A DNA stretch of 64,000 bases from Amyelois transitella (GCF_032362555.1 NC_083505.1:7369501-7433500), one strand, 5' to 3'. Numbered from the stretch's first letter, positions 34,501 to 47,384 are shown. Program-made: numbers and translations. The notes: generated from the letters alone by a model not told the origin.

Positions 34501-37500
34501 GTTTAATAGAGCAATCTTCACCTCCGTAACCCTCGTTACAGAGACAACGTCCGTAGCTCAAATCGCAAATCCCTGCCCCAACAGCCATACTACAATTATT
34601 TTTACAAATTTCTACGTCACAATCTGTCCCGCCGAAACCTTCTTTACAAACACAATGCTTTTTATTGCAAACTCTTGGTGGAGGGCAGAAATCATCACAA
34701 GCCCATACTTTGTATACTCCTTCAAAACCCTGATCGATCCGACCTTGTTTATAGTGGACGGTTAAATTTCCACTCCTTGCTTCGACCACACCAGAAGATG
34801 CAGAATCACAAAATACACCTAAAAGTTGGCTTTGTTGATTGTTGCTCATGTCAGGAACTCCTCCAAGACCGTCGTACACGTAAACTGCGTTTTCATCACA
34901 TGGCACATCAAAGGTTGAAGAGTTTATAGTAAATTGAATAATTGCATTACTAATATTTTCTGTTGAAATAATCCACAAACATTCCCTAGACGGTCCGATA
35001 TTTTTAATCTGGGTATCTATTTTATGTGAACCGATACCTTCGATTTGTGATGCATTCAGCATGCCTCGAGGTTCACACTGGTAATAGCACCTCCCTCCGT
35101 GTCGAGGGTCGCCGTAAAATTTAGATTTACATCGCTCACAATTTTGTCCTTCTGTGTTGTCTTTACATATACATTCTCCGGTGGCGACATCGCAGATGCC
35201 CCGCGCCTCGTCGCCGTGGTCGTTGCAGTCGCAGCGCCGGCAGCCCTGCCCCGTGGTCGCGTTGCCGTGGCTGCCCGGTTTGCACGTCTCGCAAAACTCC
35301 CCCTCCGTCCAGTCTTGACATTCATCGCATCGTCCTACGCCAGTTTTACACGTCGAATGATTATGGCACCCGCAATTGATCGAGCAATCGGCTCCCGTCC
35401 AACCTAAATCACAATGGCACTGAAAAGTAGGGTTGCCGCGACAATAGCCGTGGATACAGTTGTTATAACAAGTTCTTGTACAAGTTTTTTTTCCGTCTCC
35501 TATATATCCCTGTTTACATTTACATGTGAACGAACCGTGCGTATTATTGCAAACCGCATGCTCGTGACAGTCGTGAAGTTTAAGACCACATTCGTCGACA
35601 TCGGGACATTGCGCATACGCCCAGCCCGCGTCCGAAGACGTCACATTTAATAGAGAAGCACAGTCTACATGAGCTCTAGTGAAATCACCCTCAGTGCATA
35701 TGCCGTTGATAGGATTCTCGTGGGAGTGGCACCAGCCGCACCCCATGCTCCGCAAGCAGGTAGAACATTGAGTATGAGCCTGGCATGATTTACACTGTCC
35801 AGATTTCCGAGCACCATCATCGGCCGGGGTGGGCGCTCGGTCAAGCCACTCCCGGCAGAGGCCGAACTGGTATTCGCTCGTATACACGCTGAAGCTGAAA
35901 CACTGTCTCGTGGCCTCACACCAGACGCAGCGGCCGCGCTCGTCCAGGCAGTGCTCACAGTCGAGGCGCATGCGGCACGGCGCGGGGCACTCGGCGGCGT
36001 CCACGATGGCGTCGCTGGCGCGTCCGCGACGGGCGCACCGCGCCTCGTCCGCCCACCACTCGCAGTAGTTCCCCGACACGCACCGCTCACAGTTAATATG
36101 GTTCGAGCAGTTAGGACAAGCGGCCGGCTGTAAAGTGAGATATCGCCACTCGCCGTCCGCTGCACAAGCGACTTTCTCATCGGTATTCCTTAGTTCGCAA
36201 CGATTAGTCAGCTCGCACCAACCGCACGCCGCGTCGGCCAGGCAGAGTAGACAGTTACCGTAGTTAGAACATTGACCGTTTGAATATGGTTCCAAAAATT
36301 CAAACGTAAATACCTGAAATTGTTTTTACAGATTAATATTAGCAGGAAGCCATGCGTTATATTGTTTTATAAATCTTTGACTATGAGAAAATAAAGGAAC
36401 ATACCTTAGCACTTTCTTGAGATTTATTGTGTAGCAATTCCATTTTCGCATGATGATGAGATGGATAAAGCCCAGTATGCAACGAGTCATTAGCATGCAT
36501 ATCTACGGAAAGTCTGCCGGGAAACAATGCCGGCCAGTTGACGAGCGAACATGCGTTCGGCTGAGCAGTTAAGTTCGCAACAGAGCCGCCGGTCTCCCCT
36601 AACGTCAAGGATATATTTGAGTATCCTGCGCAGATGTGTAACGTTTCTCCTGTTCCATTCCAGTACTGCGGTATATGTAGCCAACCTCTTAACCTAGCCT
36701 CACTTGGACCGTTATTTATGTGATTAGTGCCACCCCCTGTACCCCAGTCCACAGTGGTAGCGTTGACAACAGAAACTCCATCTGGATGGTTCCAATCGGC
36801 CGGCTGCTGGTAGCGTATGAAGGTGAGCCCGGGCCGCTTATCTAACAATTTACATTGCTCTGGAGCAGTGACTTCGGTTCCGGTGCTACCCCACCATCCT
36901 GGAGTTTCAGAAGGCGTATCCTCACCGCACACGCCGTAATTATCTAAAAATAAACATCTCATATCATCGATATTTTTTTCTTTGAGACTTATAATATTTT
37001 TATAATACCTAATAAAACAATATCACCATTTATCACTTCAATTGGAGGTAATTGAAGCAGTGACAAAACTTTTATCGCAATAAGAAATGTTCTTTTCAAC
37101 TTCATTATTTGTTTGTTTTCATTACACTCACATCACAAGCTAAATAAATGTGATCTTTAACTGTCTATTTTATCTCAAAATACAAATATTGCAGAAAACT
37201 ATTTGGTTTAATTTATATGGTAAGAATCTTAGATTAGATATACTATAGATATACCCAGGACCATGGCAGTAGGACCCAGGCAACGGGGCACAGTGGCGCC
37301 GAGTGCAACAAGGAACACGCAAAGAGATAGGAGATAGTTTGGAATCTTACCATTTTTATGATGGCATCGCGCATTCTGAACGCACCAGCTACATTTAAAT
37401 AGACCCAGCTTAGAGCTAACTGAGGGGAGCGGCGTGCGCGTGCTGTTCTCGGGTATGGACGGGCCGTGGATCAGGCAAGAGTGGCAGTCGCCGAGCGCGG

Positions 37501-40500
37501 GGCATATGCCCCCGCACCTTATTGATTGCAAATTCGTCGTGCAATTTGAACCTATGGTTCTTCCGTAACAAATCTGAAATTTTCAAATTAAATTTAAATG
37601 ACTTTGATAAGTAAATACAGTTTTCTGTAAAAATCACTTCTAAAGGGATTAATTGTTCAAGATAGTTTCAGTATTACCACTATACACCGATGTGCCTGTG
37701 CAGAAGTAAATCTTTTTTATAGCGCTAATATATTTGAGCCTATTAGTCTATCGGAGCACGCCATTTAAACATGCGAACTAAAATGACCGCTATTGTACAT
37801 ACATTCTCTTATATCATATTACATTACATTCTCACATACATCATCTGCAGAACACCACCCGCATTCAGGATCCGCCAAGCATTCAGGTTGTGTTTGATGC
37901 CGAGGGCACACCGACTCCGGATTATTGTTGGTAATACCAGCTTGCCAACTTGGGACGACGTATGCCAGCAAGTCACCTGAAAAAAGTTAACTATAAAAGT
38001 TACTTTTTCATACCAGCTACACAAGGTCAAGCGCATTGAAATGCAATATAATAGCGAGTAGGAAAGTAACTTTAATTAAGACTGTTGCATTGATCCATAA
38101 CGACTTTTCCGCGTCATAAAACGCGAAGGTTACTGCTCTCAATAAACTAAAGATTTCTGTTTCACAATCATAAAGATGCAAATAAAGAATTAAAATTCAT
38201 TTAATTATAATTAACTAGCTTTTACTCGCAGCAGCTTCGACCGCGCTTCGACGACTTCGCCACCTATAAAAAGCAACAAATTAAACGCAAACTACAACAA
38301 GCAAAGAATTTCAAGGAAATCTGACGGTAACTATAGTTTTTACCGGGATAAAATATACCTTATGTCCTTCTCCAGACTCTAAATTATTATATCTGTGATA
38401 TTTCAAGAAGATTAATTTGGTAGATATCCCATGAAGAGGTAACAAACAAACTTACTTTCGCCTTTATAACATTGTTTTGTTAATATTTCAGTTTTTATTC
38501 CAATAGGGCTTACCATTAACATTGCCGTGATATCCGCCAGCTAACAATAAAGTTGAAGGAGGCTTCAAAGCCGCCGCGTGCGCAAATACGCCTTGTTTTT
38601 TGGGATAGAACTTTGGTGTCTTTCCTAAAACGTCTAATGGTATCCAGGAATGACAACCGAGGTGATATAGATACATTTGGCCGTCGTAACATATTTCTTC
38701 CCTATTATGCCGATGAGAGTAACCTCCAAAAATAACTAGATAATTTCCTGAAACAACATCATATAAGTGCTGTTATGTGTTTTAATGGAATAGAATTGAT
38801 TTATAGTTTTTATAAAAAAAAATATAAATATATCACCACCACTATAAACACAATATAGTGTTGCTGAAATTAAAACTTTAATGTTAAAAAATTTAATATT
38901 ACAATATTTGGAAGGTTTCACAGACATATAATCGCGTTTATATCTCTGACGGGATCATAGCCAACAGTCCCACAAAAAAACAAGGGCCATGTTCAGCTTT
39001 TTGGTTTAATGATGAAATTGAGATTCAAATAGTACAAGGTTGCTAACCAATCGCCTAAAAGAAAACTCACAAGTTTATTTATTTATTTATTTATTCTTTA
39101 TTGTAACAATAACAATTTGTAAAGTACAATAGGCGGACTTAATGCTAATAGCATTATCTAACAGTCTACCATTGGGTTAAGCGGAGAACCTTTGTGTGGG
39201 TGATAATAATAATGTACAATAAACATACTTACTTACTATATGATATATACTAAAAACCTATACATAATATATACCTATATACTACAGTAAACATACATAT
39301 ACATAAATACATATATATACATAAATATATATATATATTTGCAGCAGATTACATACAGAGATTACTCTCTCATGACTGAGTCAGAAACAACTGGACCACA
39401 TGCGACTTAAAACTGGCGCGGCTCAGAGAAGCTTGAACGGAATCGGGAAGTGCATTCCAAAGTCTAACAGCTGTAGCAGCGAAAGAATTTGAATAAAAAC
39501 CTGTACGGTGAAAAGGTGTTGCAAGGGTCAACCTGTTAGAGGAACGTAGGATTCTTTCATGAGTGGAACTTAAAAGTTGAAATTCGGATCTAAGATAATC
39601 TGGAGCTAGGGGATTATTAAGTATATTATAAAGTTGGCAAAGAATATGAAGATTCCTACGTTGTCGGATGGGCAGCCACTTAAGCTGAGAACGGAATTCA
39701 GAGACATGGTCATACTTACGAAGACAGAAAATAAATCTGATACAATTATTGAGAAGACGTTCAAGCTTATTAAGTTGTTCTTCAGTTAGATCCAGACAAC
39801 ACACATCAGCATAATCAATAATGGGTATAACAAGTGCTTGAGCCAACATTACTTTGGTTTTAATGGGAAGAAAATGTTTCAGACGTTGCAGGTAATGTAG
39901 AGACCCGTAGACCTTTCGACTGAGCTCAACGACATATGGGTTCCAGCAAAGGTTTGAATCGATGAGAAGACCGAGGTCTTTGACAGTAGGACTAAAAGGT
40001 ATTGGAGTCCCGTCAAACATCAGAGGCAGCGTACTATTGATGTCTATGTTATTTATTTGATAGGTACTTCCAACTACAACCGCCTGACACTTTTTTACAT
40101 TAACCTGGATCCCAAAGTTTTTAGACCACCCCAGTATAATGTTTAAATTGTTATTTATTATGGATATTGACTTATCTATGTCGTCTAAACTAGTATGTGT
40201 ATAAAGCTGCAAGTCGTCTGCATAAAAGTGATAAGAACATGTAATATGAGACGAGAGAAGATTAATAAAAATAGAAAAAAGGATAGGAGATAAAATGCCG
40301 CCTTGCGGTACGCCGGCTTTCAGATCACACCAGTCGGATGTCTCCGCTCCGTTGCGAACCTGCTGCCGACGACCGCGAAGATAACTCGAGAACCAATCAA
40401 TCACCGAAGGGGAGACGTTGCAACGGGTTAGAATAGTTAGTAAAATATCGATATCGACAGTATTAAACGCGTTACTAAAATCAATTAAACTAAAGTTTAT

Positions 40501-43500
40501 TAGCTTATCTGTTAGTCGCCTTTAAAGGCATCCGTGAGAAAGAGATGGAGTGGTCCTATTGTAAAGTGCTGGGATTTTCTTCAAAACTCTACAACACTTA
40601 CCTATCACGGTCGCCGTATGAAACGCCCTTTCACGCGGCACGTATGTGTCTCGCAAATGAGCTCTAGGATAATGTATTTCACTCCAGTGTCTATAATATA
40701 TATCAAATGCAAACATTCTGTCTGAGAGCTTTGAAAACCTGAAATATACAATATAACAGATTATACAAAAGAGATGACTAGAATAAAATCAAGCAGGTTA
40801 TGACAATTACTGATATTTACCTAGCGACACTGGCCACCACTCCACCGTATACTAATATAGAATTAGAATGCGAGTGAAAAACAGCTGTATGGGCCACCAC
40901 CCGTACGTCTAATTCCTTACCCCCTCTTACTTGCACTTTTTCCCAATACTCAGTGTTGACATCATCCAATTTAATTTTATACATGCTGAAAATAAAAATA
41001 GTCATATTAAAGTAACCTTTACTTTGACTTTTTACATAGAAATAAGGTTGATTTTAAGATAGTTTACCTTGAAGAGAATTCGCCCTCCACAGTGCTTCCA
41101 CCAAATAAGTATAACTCATCTTTGACGGCGGTCAAGGTGTGCCGTGTAAGGCCAGGCGGCGTAAAAGTAGAATTTACTGCTCGTAAAGTCCACTGATTGG
41201 TAATAACATCATAGAACCACAACTCCGAAGACAGGCTACCATCGGAGAGTTTCCCGCCATACAGTACAAATCCAGCACCAAACGCACAAGCTGAATGTCC
41301 ATACCTTGGTTCTGGCTTAGTATAATTCGATTTCATTGAACTTAACATTTCTGGTCTGTCAGTAAAATGGAGATAGCTATCTGAATATGGTGTCGGAGAA
41401 TGAGTGTACATGAGAGGTAACGTAGTTTTGTCATTGTTTGAGAATGATGACAATATTAATGTAAACAGTGAACTCCTATTTCCTATATGCCAGCTATCAT
41501 CTACAAACCCCTGTAACATAAGAATATCAATTTAAACAGAAAGAAGTACAAATAGCTCATGAAAAAAGATATTGGTAGTTGAAAGAAGTGAAAAAAGATA
41601 TAATTCAGTTATTTTTAAATTAACAAAAAATCACCTTTTTGAAATGACTGAGTAATAATTTATCAATCTCTTCATTTGTAGGGTACCTTCTTACAACCTT
41701 TCCATTTTCATCATACCATTGACTAGTAGAAAAACTGAAAGGAAACATAATTTTTCTCACTTTGGTTCTCATAACTTATTAACTGCCTTCAAAAGCGGTT
41801 CTCAGTTTGACCTGTATGTATGTTTAACTACGATTATTTCCAGTTTCGCTAAATTTTGATTAGTGTTTGTTACACTTAGGTGAAAGTTTTAGAAATTTAA
41901 CCTACTTAAAAAAGGAGGATATCTATAGGAGGGGGTCCTCCTTTTAAAAATTTATGTAAAGAGAATATATTCTGTTATGACAAATCAAAACCATCAATTT
42001 GACCACACATGTAACACTTCAATCAAACATAAGGTCATTAAAATGCCATTTAAAAATTCATAATATTATCTATATCAATAACAGTAATAAGCACAGATTG
42101 TCTATGAGGGCATCATATAGATATTATATTTCTATATTAAGTGGTTAGTATTAAGGACCTGCTACAGTAATATTATTAAGAGGCAAAACTTATATGTAGG
42201 TACTTTTTTTTTATAAGAGCTCATTTTTGGAAATGATTTTGTCTAAAATTTTTCTAATAAAATAGGTTTAGTGCAAACAAAAAGTGTTTGTTCCATATAT
42301 AGAATACCTACGAAAAATTTTTTGAGCCAGTTATAAAAACATAGGGATAAACTTTAGATTAGCTTGGGAAGTAAGTTTTTTAATTTAATTCTGGAATTGT
42401 TATTGAACTTGAAGTTGTAATTATATTTTTTATGAACTAGAAATCCTAATCAAAGTGACCCTACAACCATCTTTAACATAGCCAATGGTTTACAAAATTA
42501 AACATATGTAAGAAAATGCTTTAAAACTAATAGCACGTCACTTCAAAAAATTTGATACTTACCTATATACTTCCAATAAACCTATAACTTTATTCAGATC
42601 ATATCCTCCAAACACATACAGAGAGTCTGTATGGTTCACATACACGGCAGAGTGAGCCGCTCTACGGGTCATCCCACTTTCAGTCCGAGAGAGCCAGTGC
42701 CAGCTATTGCCTTCTTTATCCTTGCTTTTGAGGGAGCATGAGTCCCCAGAATAACTATAAATTCGAAATACAGACAGAAATATTTATTGAGAATTGATTT
42801 CACTGACATTAAAATAATGGTGATCATGTTGATCGCCTACAAGTGGAATCCCAAGTTTATAAGCCTATCTTTTAGTTGCCTTTGGTGGTTCTATTCTAAA
42901 GTGCCGGAAACCACACTGCACAAATTAATACCTCTGTAAACTTCTAGATACCCAGTGACTATATTGCAAGTAGGTAGGTACTTACCCTTTTTTGCAAATA
43001 CATCTGTCGCCTTTACAGTGGCCATTATTTGAGCATTCATTAGGACACAACTTCACACTACAGTCAGGTCCTCCCCACTTTCCTTCACAGAAACATTTGT
43101 TAGAAACACACTCTCCTTGCCCAGAACAATTGTTAGGGCAATTATGGATGGCATATGTTGCATGGAATCCATCTAATACATAATTTGTATCACTATAGAG
43201 GAGAATTAACATCTGAAACCATATTTTATCAATTACAGGCCAATGTAATGCCAACATAATACAGTATAATAATAAATAGAATATAATGTACTTACATAAC
43301 CACTAGAAGCAGTAACATTTTGGGGCTCAGTTTTTCCACTGAAACTTCCAAGTAGTGGGGCGTCAAAGGAATCACCATCATAAACAAATACATAATCATA
43401 TGAACATTCAGTGCCCATACGAATAAAACTCAATGTTATAAATTGACTCTTATTGGCTGCTTTGATGAGCCATTCACAATGAGAATCCTAGAATGATAGA

Positions 43501-43743
43501 ATCAATATTATCATATGACAACAGGACAAGACTAATTTAAAATATGACAAATAATATGTGACTGACTTGAGTGTAATTAGAGGTGTTGGGGCCATCGGTG
43601 ATGATGCCGCTGGGCTCGGTAAACACTCTTCGAGTCTTATCACACGGCAACGGGACCGCGGCGAACGCGGCACTGACCACGGCCAGACCAATCCAGCTGA
43701 CGACTAAACCTGCGCCTTTCTCCCGATTGCGTGGATAAAACAT
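28600..43743 (-). CDS. Megf8: Megf8, multiple EGF-like-domains protein 8, complete
   Basis: Twenty-two exons in transcript order: 43743-43567, 43487-43296, 43212-42986, 42754-42563, 41734-41635, 41510-41068, 40985-40821, 40738-40602, 38747-38514, 37976-37840, 37573-37351, 36943-36405, 36313-33580, 33394-32960, 32851-32687, 32594-32032, 31536-31285, 30910-30615, 30380-30133, 29960-29305, 29123-28957, 28735-28600. Phases close exactly at 2805 aa. Order: signal peptide (~1-30), CUB1 (~35-135), two EGFs (~140-200), first kelch block (~205-640), PSI modules (~650-750, 930-1180), EGF-Ca (DVDECG), laminin EGFs, CUB2, two EGFs, second kelch block (~1550-1880), more PSI modules (to ~2210), EGF and laminin-EGF (~2215-2475), juxtamembrane ectodomain, TM helix (~2663-2687) and a basic 118-aa tail. 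This is the MEGF8 layout. Vertebrate MEGF8 pairs with MGRN1 to tune Hedgehog signalling through Smoothened. The tail has 'MAKRPFAAV' (from residue 2709), matching the MASRPFA motif of MEGF8 and attractin. The start is the first in-frame ATG before the signal peptide. Confidence 0.5.
31063..31195 (+). repeat. Family B interspersed repeat in Megf8 intron
   Basis: 'ctcctggctttagtctcagt', 'ctctagagaggagcccgtgg', 'ccatgaatcctagattgggt', 'gcgactcccatctgatctcc'. Very close to the 14813 copy. Antisense to Megf8. Confidence 0.5.
31588..31824 (-). repeat. Family A SINE-like repeat in Megf8 intron
   Basis: 'cacatataatcacccttacg', 'atagtgacaggctgttagcc', 'cgacatccatgggaaacaga', 'gggtgatcctattctaaaat'. 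It lies in the 495-bp intron between 31536 and 32032, same strand as Megf8. Confidence 0.5.
38213..38468 (+). repeat. Retroelement-derived repeat fragment
   Basis: 'ctagcttttactcgcagcag', 'ttcgaccgcgcttc' and 'ttaccgggataaaatatacc' followed by '...gaggtaacaaacaaactt'. This resembles the widespread lepidopteran repeats that start with a 'ctagcttttgcccgc' end. No coding sequence remains. Confidence 0.5.
38925..40585 (-). repeat. Family A SINE-like repeat split by a LINE
   Basis: The 3' portion (38925-39079, 'aatcgcgtttatatctctga' to 'caatcgcctaaaagaaaact') and the 5' portion (40493-40585, 'tctgttagtcgcctttaaag' to 'gtcctattgtaaagtgctgg') are contiguous in the family consensus. They are separated by the LINE at 39080-40492. 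It lies in the large Megf8 intron 38748-40601. Confidence 0.5.
39080..40492 (-). mobile_element. 5'-truncated CR1/Jockey-like LINE inserted into a SINE
   Basis: On the minus strand an open frame runs from the truncation point (FSLIDFSNAFNTVD, ~40490) to a stop at 39370. It covers the second half of the reverse transcriptase: 'AGVPQGGILSPILFSIFI', 'FYADDLQLYTH' (catalytic YADD) and 'KVKDLGLLID'-type thumb residues. It ends with the usual C-terminal segment 'FAATAVRLWNALPDSVQAS'. A ~290-bp 3' UTR with 'cctttgtgtgggtgataata' (reading +) ends in (AAAT)n. The 9-bp sequence 'aagtttatt' flanks both ends (39071-39079 and 40493-40501), a target-site duplication. The retained frame has no stop, so the insertion is young. 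Confidence 0.5.
41735..42562 (-). other. Megf8 intron 4, no features
   Basis: 828 bp of AT-rich sequence between coding exons 4 and 5. I see no repeat of the window's families and no coding exon. Confidence 0.5.
42832..42920 (-). repeat. Family A SINE-like fragment in Megf8 intron
   Basis: 'gcctacaagtggaatcccaa', 'tcttttagttgcctttggtg' and 'tattctaaagtgccggaaac' match the head half of family A in reverse. Confidence 0.5.
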
Positions 43744-44240
43744 GCCTCTTCGGAAATATTGTAAGACATAAGTCAAACATCAAAGCCATATAATCGTGAA
43801 TTCGCGACTAATAACACTAAAATGTAAAATAAACAACACTCATTTAAGTTATTAGATGACATCTACTTCAAGGCTAACCACTTAGATGAATAATGCGCTA
43901 ATGAAGGGTAAATCTTAACCATCAGTTTTTAAGATATTGCTTTTATTTAACAAAACTTTTTAGTTTTATTTTGTATTGTAAATACTTTCTAACGAGTTTT
44001 TCTTACAAACAAACAATTCACAAGTCCACACAGTATTTTGACATTTGACGATTGATTTAGATTTTTTTATTATCTGTGCCTGTGCTGGCCAGGGTATGCC
44101 TGTGCGTTTGATGTGAAGTGATGTTACTACTGAGTTAATACAGAAAAATATAGATGGCGCTCTGTGCATATTATTCCAATTAAAAGAAAATAATTATTCT
44201 GAGTATATCTGAGTCTAATCCTAATCCCAACGAATAGTAT
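43744..44240. promoter_or_regulatory. Megf8 upstream region (presumed promoter/5' UTR)
   Basis: Sequence immediately upstream of the Megf8 start codon. No core promoter motif was assigned and a further non-coding exon upstream is possible. Called only from position. Confidence 0.5.
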
Positions 44241-44364
44241 ATTCTAGATATTATAAATGCGAAAGTATGTTTATTTGTTTCCTCGTTACGCGTTATCTAC
44301 TGAACCAATCTTCTTGAAATTTTGCGTATATAATTAAGAGCCTGGAGAAGGACATAGGGTATTC

Positions 44365-44795
44365 CGGTATAAAGTTTGGCTGCAAAGCTTTGGAATTCTC
44401 TCCCCTTGGAAACTAAAAAAGCACAGACCCTCAACATATTTAAAAATAATGTATCTAAGTTCCTGTCCAGTTGAGCACCTAGATCGAACATCAGGCAATT
44501 TATCTTAGTTTATGTATGTTTATTTATTAAAAAGTTTATACATATATATTTGTTGGAGAGGTATATGTCTATTATATGTATTTCTGTTAGTATATTATTA
44601 TATTGTTGCTGAAAACACAGTGACTTGCCGCTTTTTACTGAATTATCTAGTTCCTTTATTGTTTTGCCGGTTGACTGGAAGAGATCCCTTTATGGGATAA
44701 GTCCGCCATTGCTAGTGATTTGTTTATTCTATAACTTTGTACTTTTTTCTTGTTACTGTGTAAATTTCTATGCAATAAAGATATTACAAACAAAC
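44365..44795 (+). mobile_element. LINE 3'-end fragment
   Basis: One frame reads 'SLAAKLWNSLPLETKKAQTL' then 'NIFKNNVSKFLSS' stop, the typical C-terminus of CR1/Jockey-type LINE ORF2. It is followed by a 3' UTR ending '...gataagtccgcc' and 'caataaagatattacaaaca'. Only the last ~35 codons remain. A different repeat remnant (44245-44364, 'attataaatgcgaaagtatg') abuts it on the left. Confidence 0.5.
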
Positions 44796-44924
44796 AAGTT
44801 CCCCTTGGATTTGCAAATCACCTGTATTTTGTAGGTAGCGCTTAATTCGCGCGTGTAATCAAATGGTATAGGTACTGACGCTAATAAATCATTTAAATTC
44901 GCGTGTAGCTGGCGCTAAAACTGG

Positions 44925-45185
44925 CCTCTGTGGCGCAGCGGTAGTACGCTTGTCTGCGACACCGGAGGTCCCGGTTTCGAATCCCGGCCAGGGCATGATG
45001 AGAAAAGAACTTTTTCTGATTGACCTGGGTCTTGGATGTTTATCTATGTAGGTAAGTATTTATTATTATTATATATAGTATCGTTGAGTTAGTATCTCGT
45101 AACACAAGTCTCGAACTTACTTCGAGGCTAACTCAATCTGTGTTATTTGTCCCGTATATATTTATTATTTATTTATTTAAAACGC
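44925..45185 (+). repeat. tRNA-derived SINE (family C)
   Basis: The head 'ggcctctgtggcgcagcggt' carries an A-box and 'ggtttcgaatcccggcca' a B-box-like segment. The body has 'tgatgagaaaagaacttttt', 'gtatctcgtaacacaagtct' and 'aggctaactcaatctgtgtt', and the tail is 'tttattatttatttattt'. It is a complete-looking pol III-type SINE. Confidence 0.5.
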
Positions 45186-45323
45186 GCAGGCGAACCTGCG
45201 AGTAAATAAAGCTAGTTTCTCATATTTCAACAATACCAATACCAATCACTATAAAATACCACAGAAAATGTTAAAGGTTCTAAAACTGAAAAGATAATAA
45301 GTATCTAATAATAATGATAAAAA

Positions 45324-45986
45324 ACCAGCCAAGTGCGACTCGCGTTTGAAGGGTTCCGTTGGTTCCGTACCTTCACCTGTCACGTTTTTGCTTAGGTATA
45401 TATTATTTTTTATATTCTCGTTTCTAACTGTTTATTAAAATTGACCAAAAATTGCTAAAGAATTTGAAGAAATGCCATGCAACTTCTTAGGATTTTATAA
45501 CAAAGCCATCCAGCGCAAATTGGTAGAGCTATAACGCGGTCAATACATTCCACGTTGTATGTCCACCTCCACTCCTCATAAATTCAAAGAAATTAATTGT
45601 TGATAGTCAAAATACCGTACGTTTATTGTGTGGGTCCTCCTTTAATAAATATTTTATTATATTTAAAAATTTAAGTATATTGAAAGGGAATATTATGTGA
45701 AATTTTTGTTTTATTTTAGTATGCACATAATTTAACCAGCTTTCTAGCTTTCACTGTTTATGCAGACTGGTGAAAGACAGTCGGACAGACAGTCAACAGA
45801 AGCTTAGTAATAGGGTCTCGTTTTTGCCTTACATACATACATACATAAAATCACGCCTCTTTCCCGGAGGGGTAGGCAGAGACTACCTCTTTCCACTTGC
45901 CACAATCTTTGCACACTTCCTTCGCTTCATCCACATTCATATAAAATTGTTTTTACCTTTTAGGTGCGGAACCCTAAAAACTGTAT
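45324..45986 (+). repeat. Common lepidopteran repeat with 'gccaagtgcgactcg' end
   Basis: Begins 'accagccaagtgcgactcgc' and ends 'taggtgcggaaccctaaaaa', the two ends of an abundant lepidopteran element. Its interior was interrupted by a LINE tail (45826-45948). Confidence 0.5.
45826..45948 (-). mobile_element. LINE 3' end nested in another repeat
   Basis: Reverse complement matches the last ~110 bp of the LINE at 8903-11451 ('gaatgtggatgaagcgaagg' sense) including the (TATG)n tail. Flanked by 'gtttttgcctt' on the left and 'gtttttacctt' on the right, a probable 11-bp target-site duplication with one mismatch. Confidence 0.5.
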
Positions 45987-46171
45987 CAAGGTCAAAGTTA
46001 AGTTTAGTGGTCTATACATAGCAAAGAATGCAATTAATGAAATATTGAAAAATGGCGGAAATTTAAAAAAGTTCTAACTGCATTTGCTGCAGTTACTAGT
46101 CGGTATAATTATTCTTTAGCTGTGGCAATTATCATGACAGATAAGCCACGATTAGTTGTTTGGCTTTATTA

Positions 46172-46500
46172 TAGACTAGCTTCCGCCCACGACCCCGTCC
46201 GCGCGGATGTCATGTCGGTCTTCGCGTGGATGGTTTATTTCTCCATTTTGAGTAACTGTGACAATAACATCTTATAAATATCTATTGGACCCAAATATCT
46301 ACGTTTTAGTGTGACATGTTTCAATGTTTTAGTAAGAGAAGATCGCTTAAACTGAAAAAATAAGAATTAGTTTTTTTTCCAGGCTAAAAAGTATCCCATT
46401 TTAAGCCCAGAATAATAAGGTATAATTATACCAAGTTTCATCGAAATCGAACCGTTAGTTTTCACGTGATGCCTGAACATACAGACAGACAGATAGACAA
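46172..46500 (+). repeat. Retroelement-derived repeat fragment
   Basis: 'gactagcttccgcccacgac', 'ggtataattataccaagttt' and 'cgtgatgcctgaacatacag' then (ACAG)n. Typical lepidopteran RTE-like non-autonomous repeat; no ORF. Confidence 0.5.
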
Positions 46501-47384
46501 AAAAAAATTAATCACATATTTGGGTTTGGTGTCGATCCAGTAATACCCCCTGCTATTTATTTTTTCAATATTTTCAATGTACAGAATTGACCCTTCTACA
46601 AATTTATTATATGTACCTATAGATTTTATTAGACTCCCCAAGCCCCGAAGCATATGACGATGATGAGAGAAAGATACCACTTGTCGATGCTCGAACATGT
46701 TTCTCTGCATGTACTACCTACAACTAGAGTTCGCCCGCTGCACGGCTCGCATAAAACGAAAAATCTCGGCTCCTGGGAATTTCAAAGAAGCGTCTGTTAT
46801 TAAGCCCCTAAAAATAATCTACACGCAATCTTTCAAATCTTTAGACTAAGCGAAATCTAACAATGTTGGTTATGCATTGATATGAAAGTCAATCAGACAG
46901 TGTAAGGGGAAGTAATGGTTATGTAAATGAACTATTCACTTGTGAAAGTAAATCAATGTTCCACTTAAAGTCTGCTGGAGATTTTATATGAATTAAGCTG
47001 TAAGGGCAACTTACTTTTTCTTTATCATTTTCTATTACTTGTCCCTACTATGGACCACAGACAAAATAATACTAAGGTACCACCTACGAAAGTGATATTT
47101 TATTTTTCAATAGCCCACTCTACATAAATTGTTAAATAAATAAATGTTTATTATACAATCAAATAAAATTATTGAAAATGAAAGTTCCTATTTAGAACAA
47201 AAGGCACCTTGGTAGGCAGGAGTGGGAGATGCGTATCGATCGCGCACTCCGCTGACTCGGCAGATCGCGGGCGAGCGGTACACTCCAGCGCGCCGCGATA
47301 GCATATCGTACACTCATCCTAGCTTCGTAGCGTAAAACGTGTCAAATTATATTAATATTTAAAATAAACATATATTATACCTTG

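Noticed and set aside
44925..45000. tRNA gene candidate
   Set aside because: A- and B-box-like motifs are present but the acceptor arms do not pair and a SINE body follows; a second copy with the same body lies at 51440-51635.
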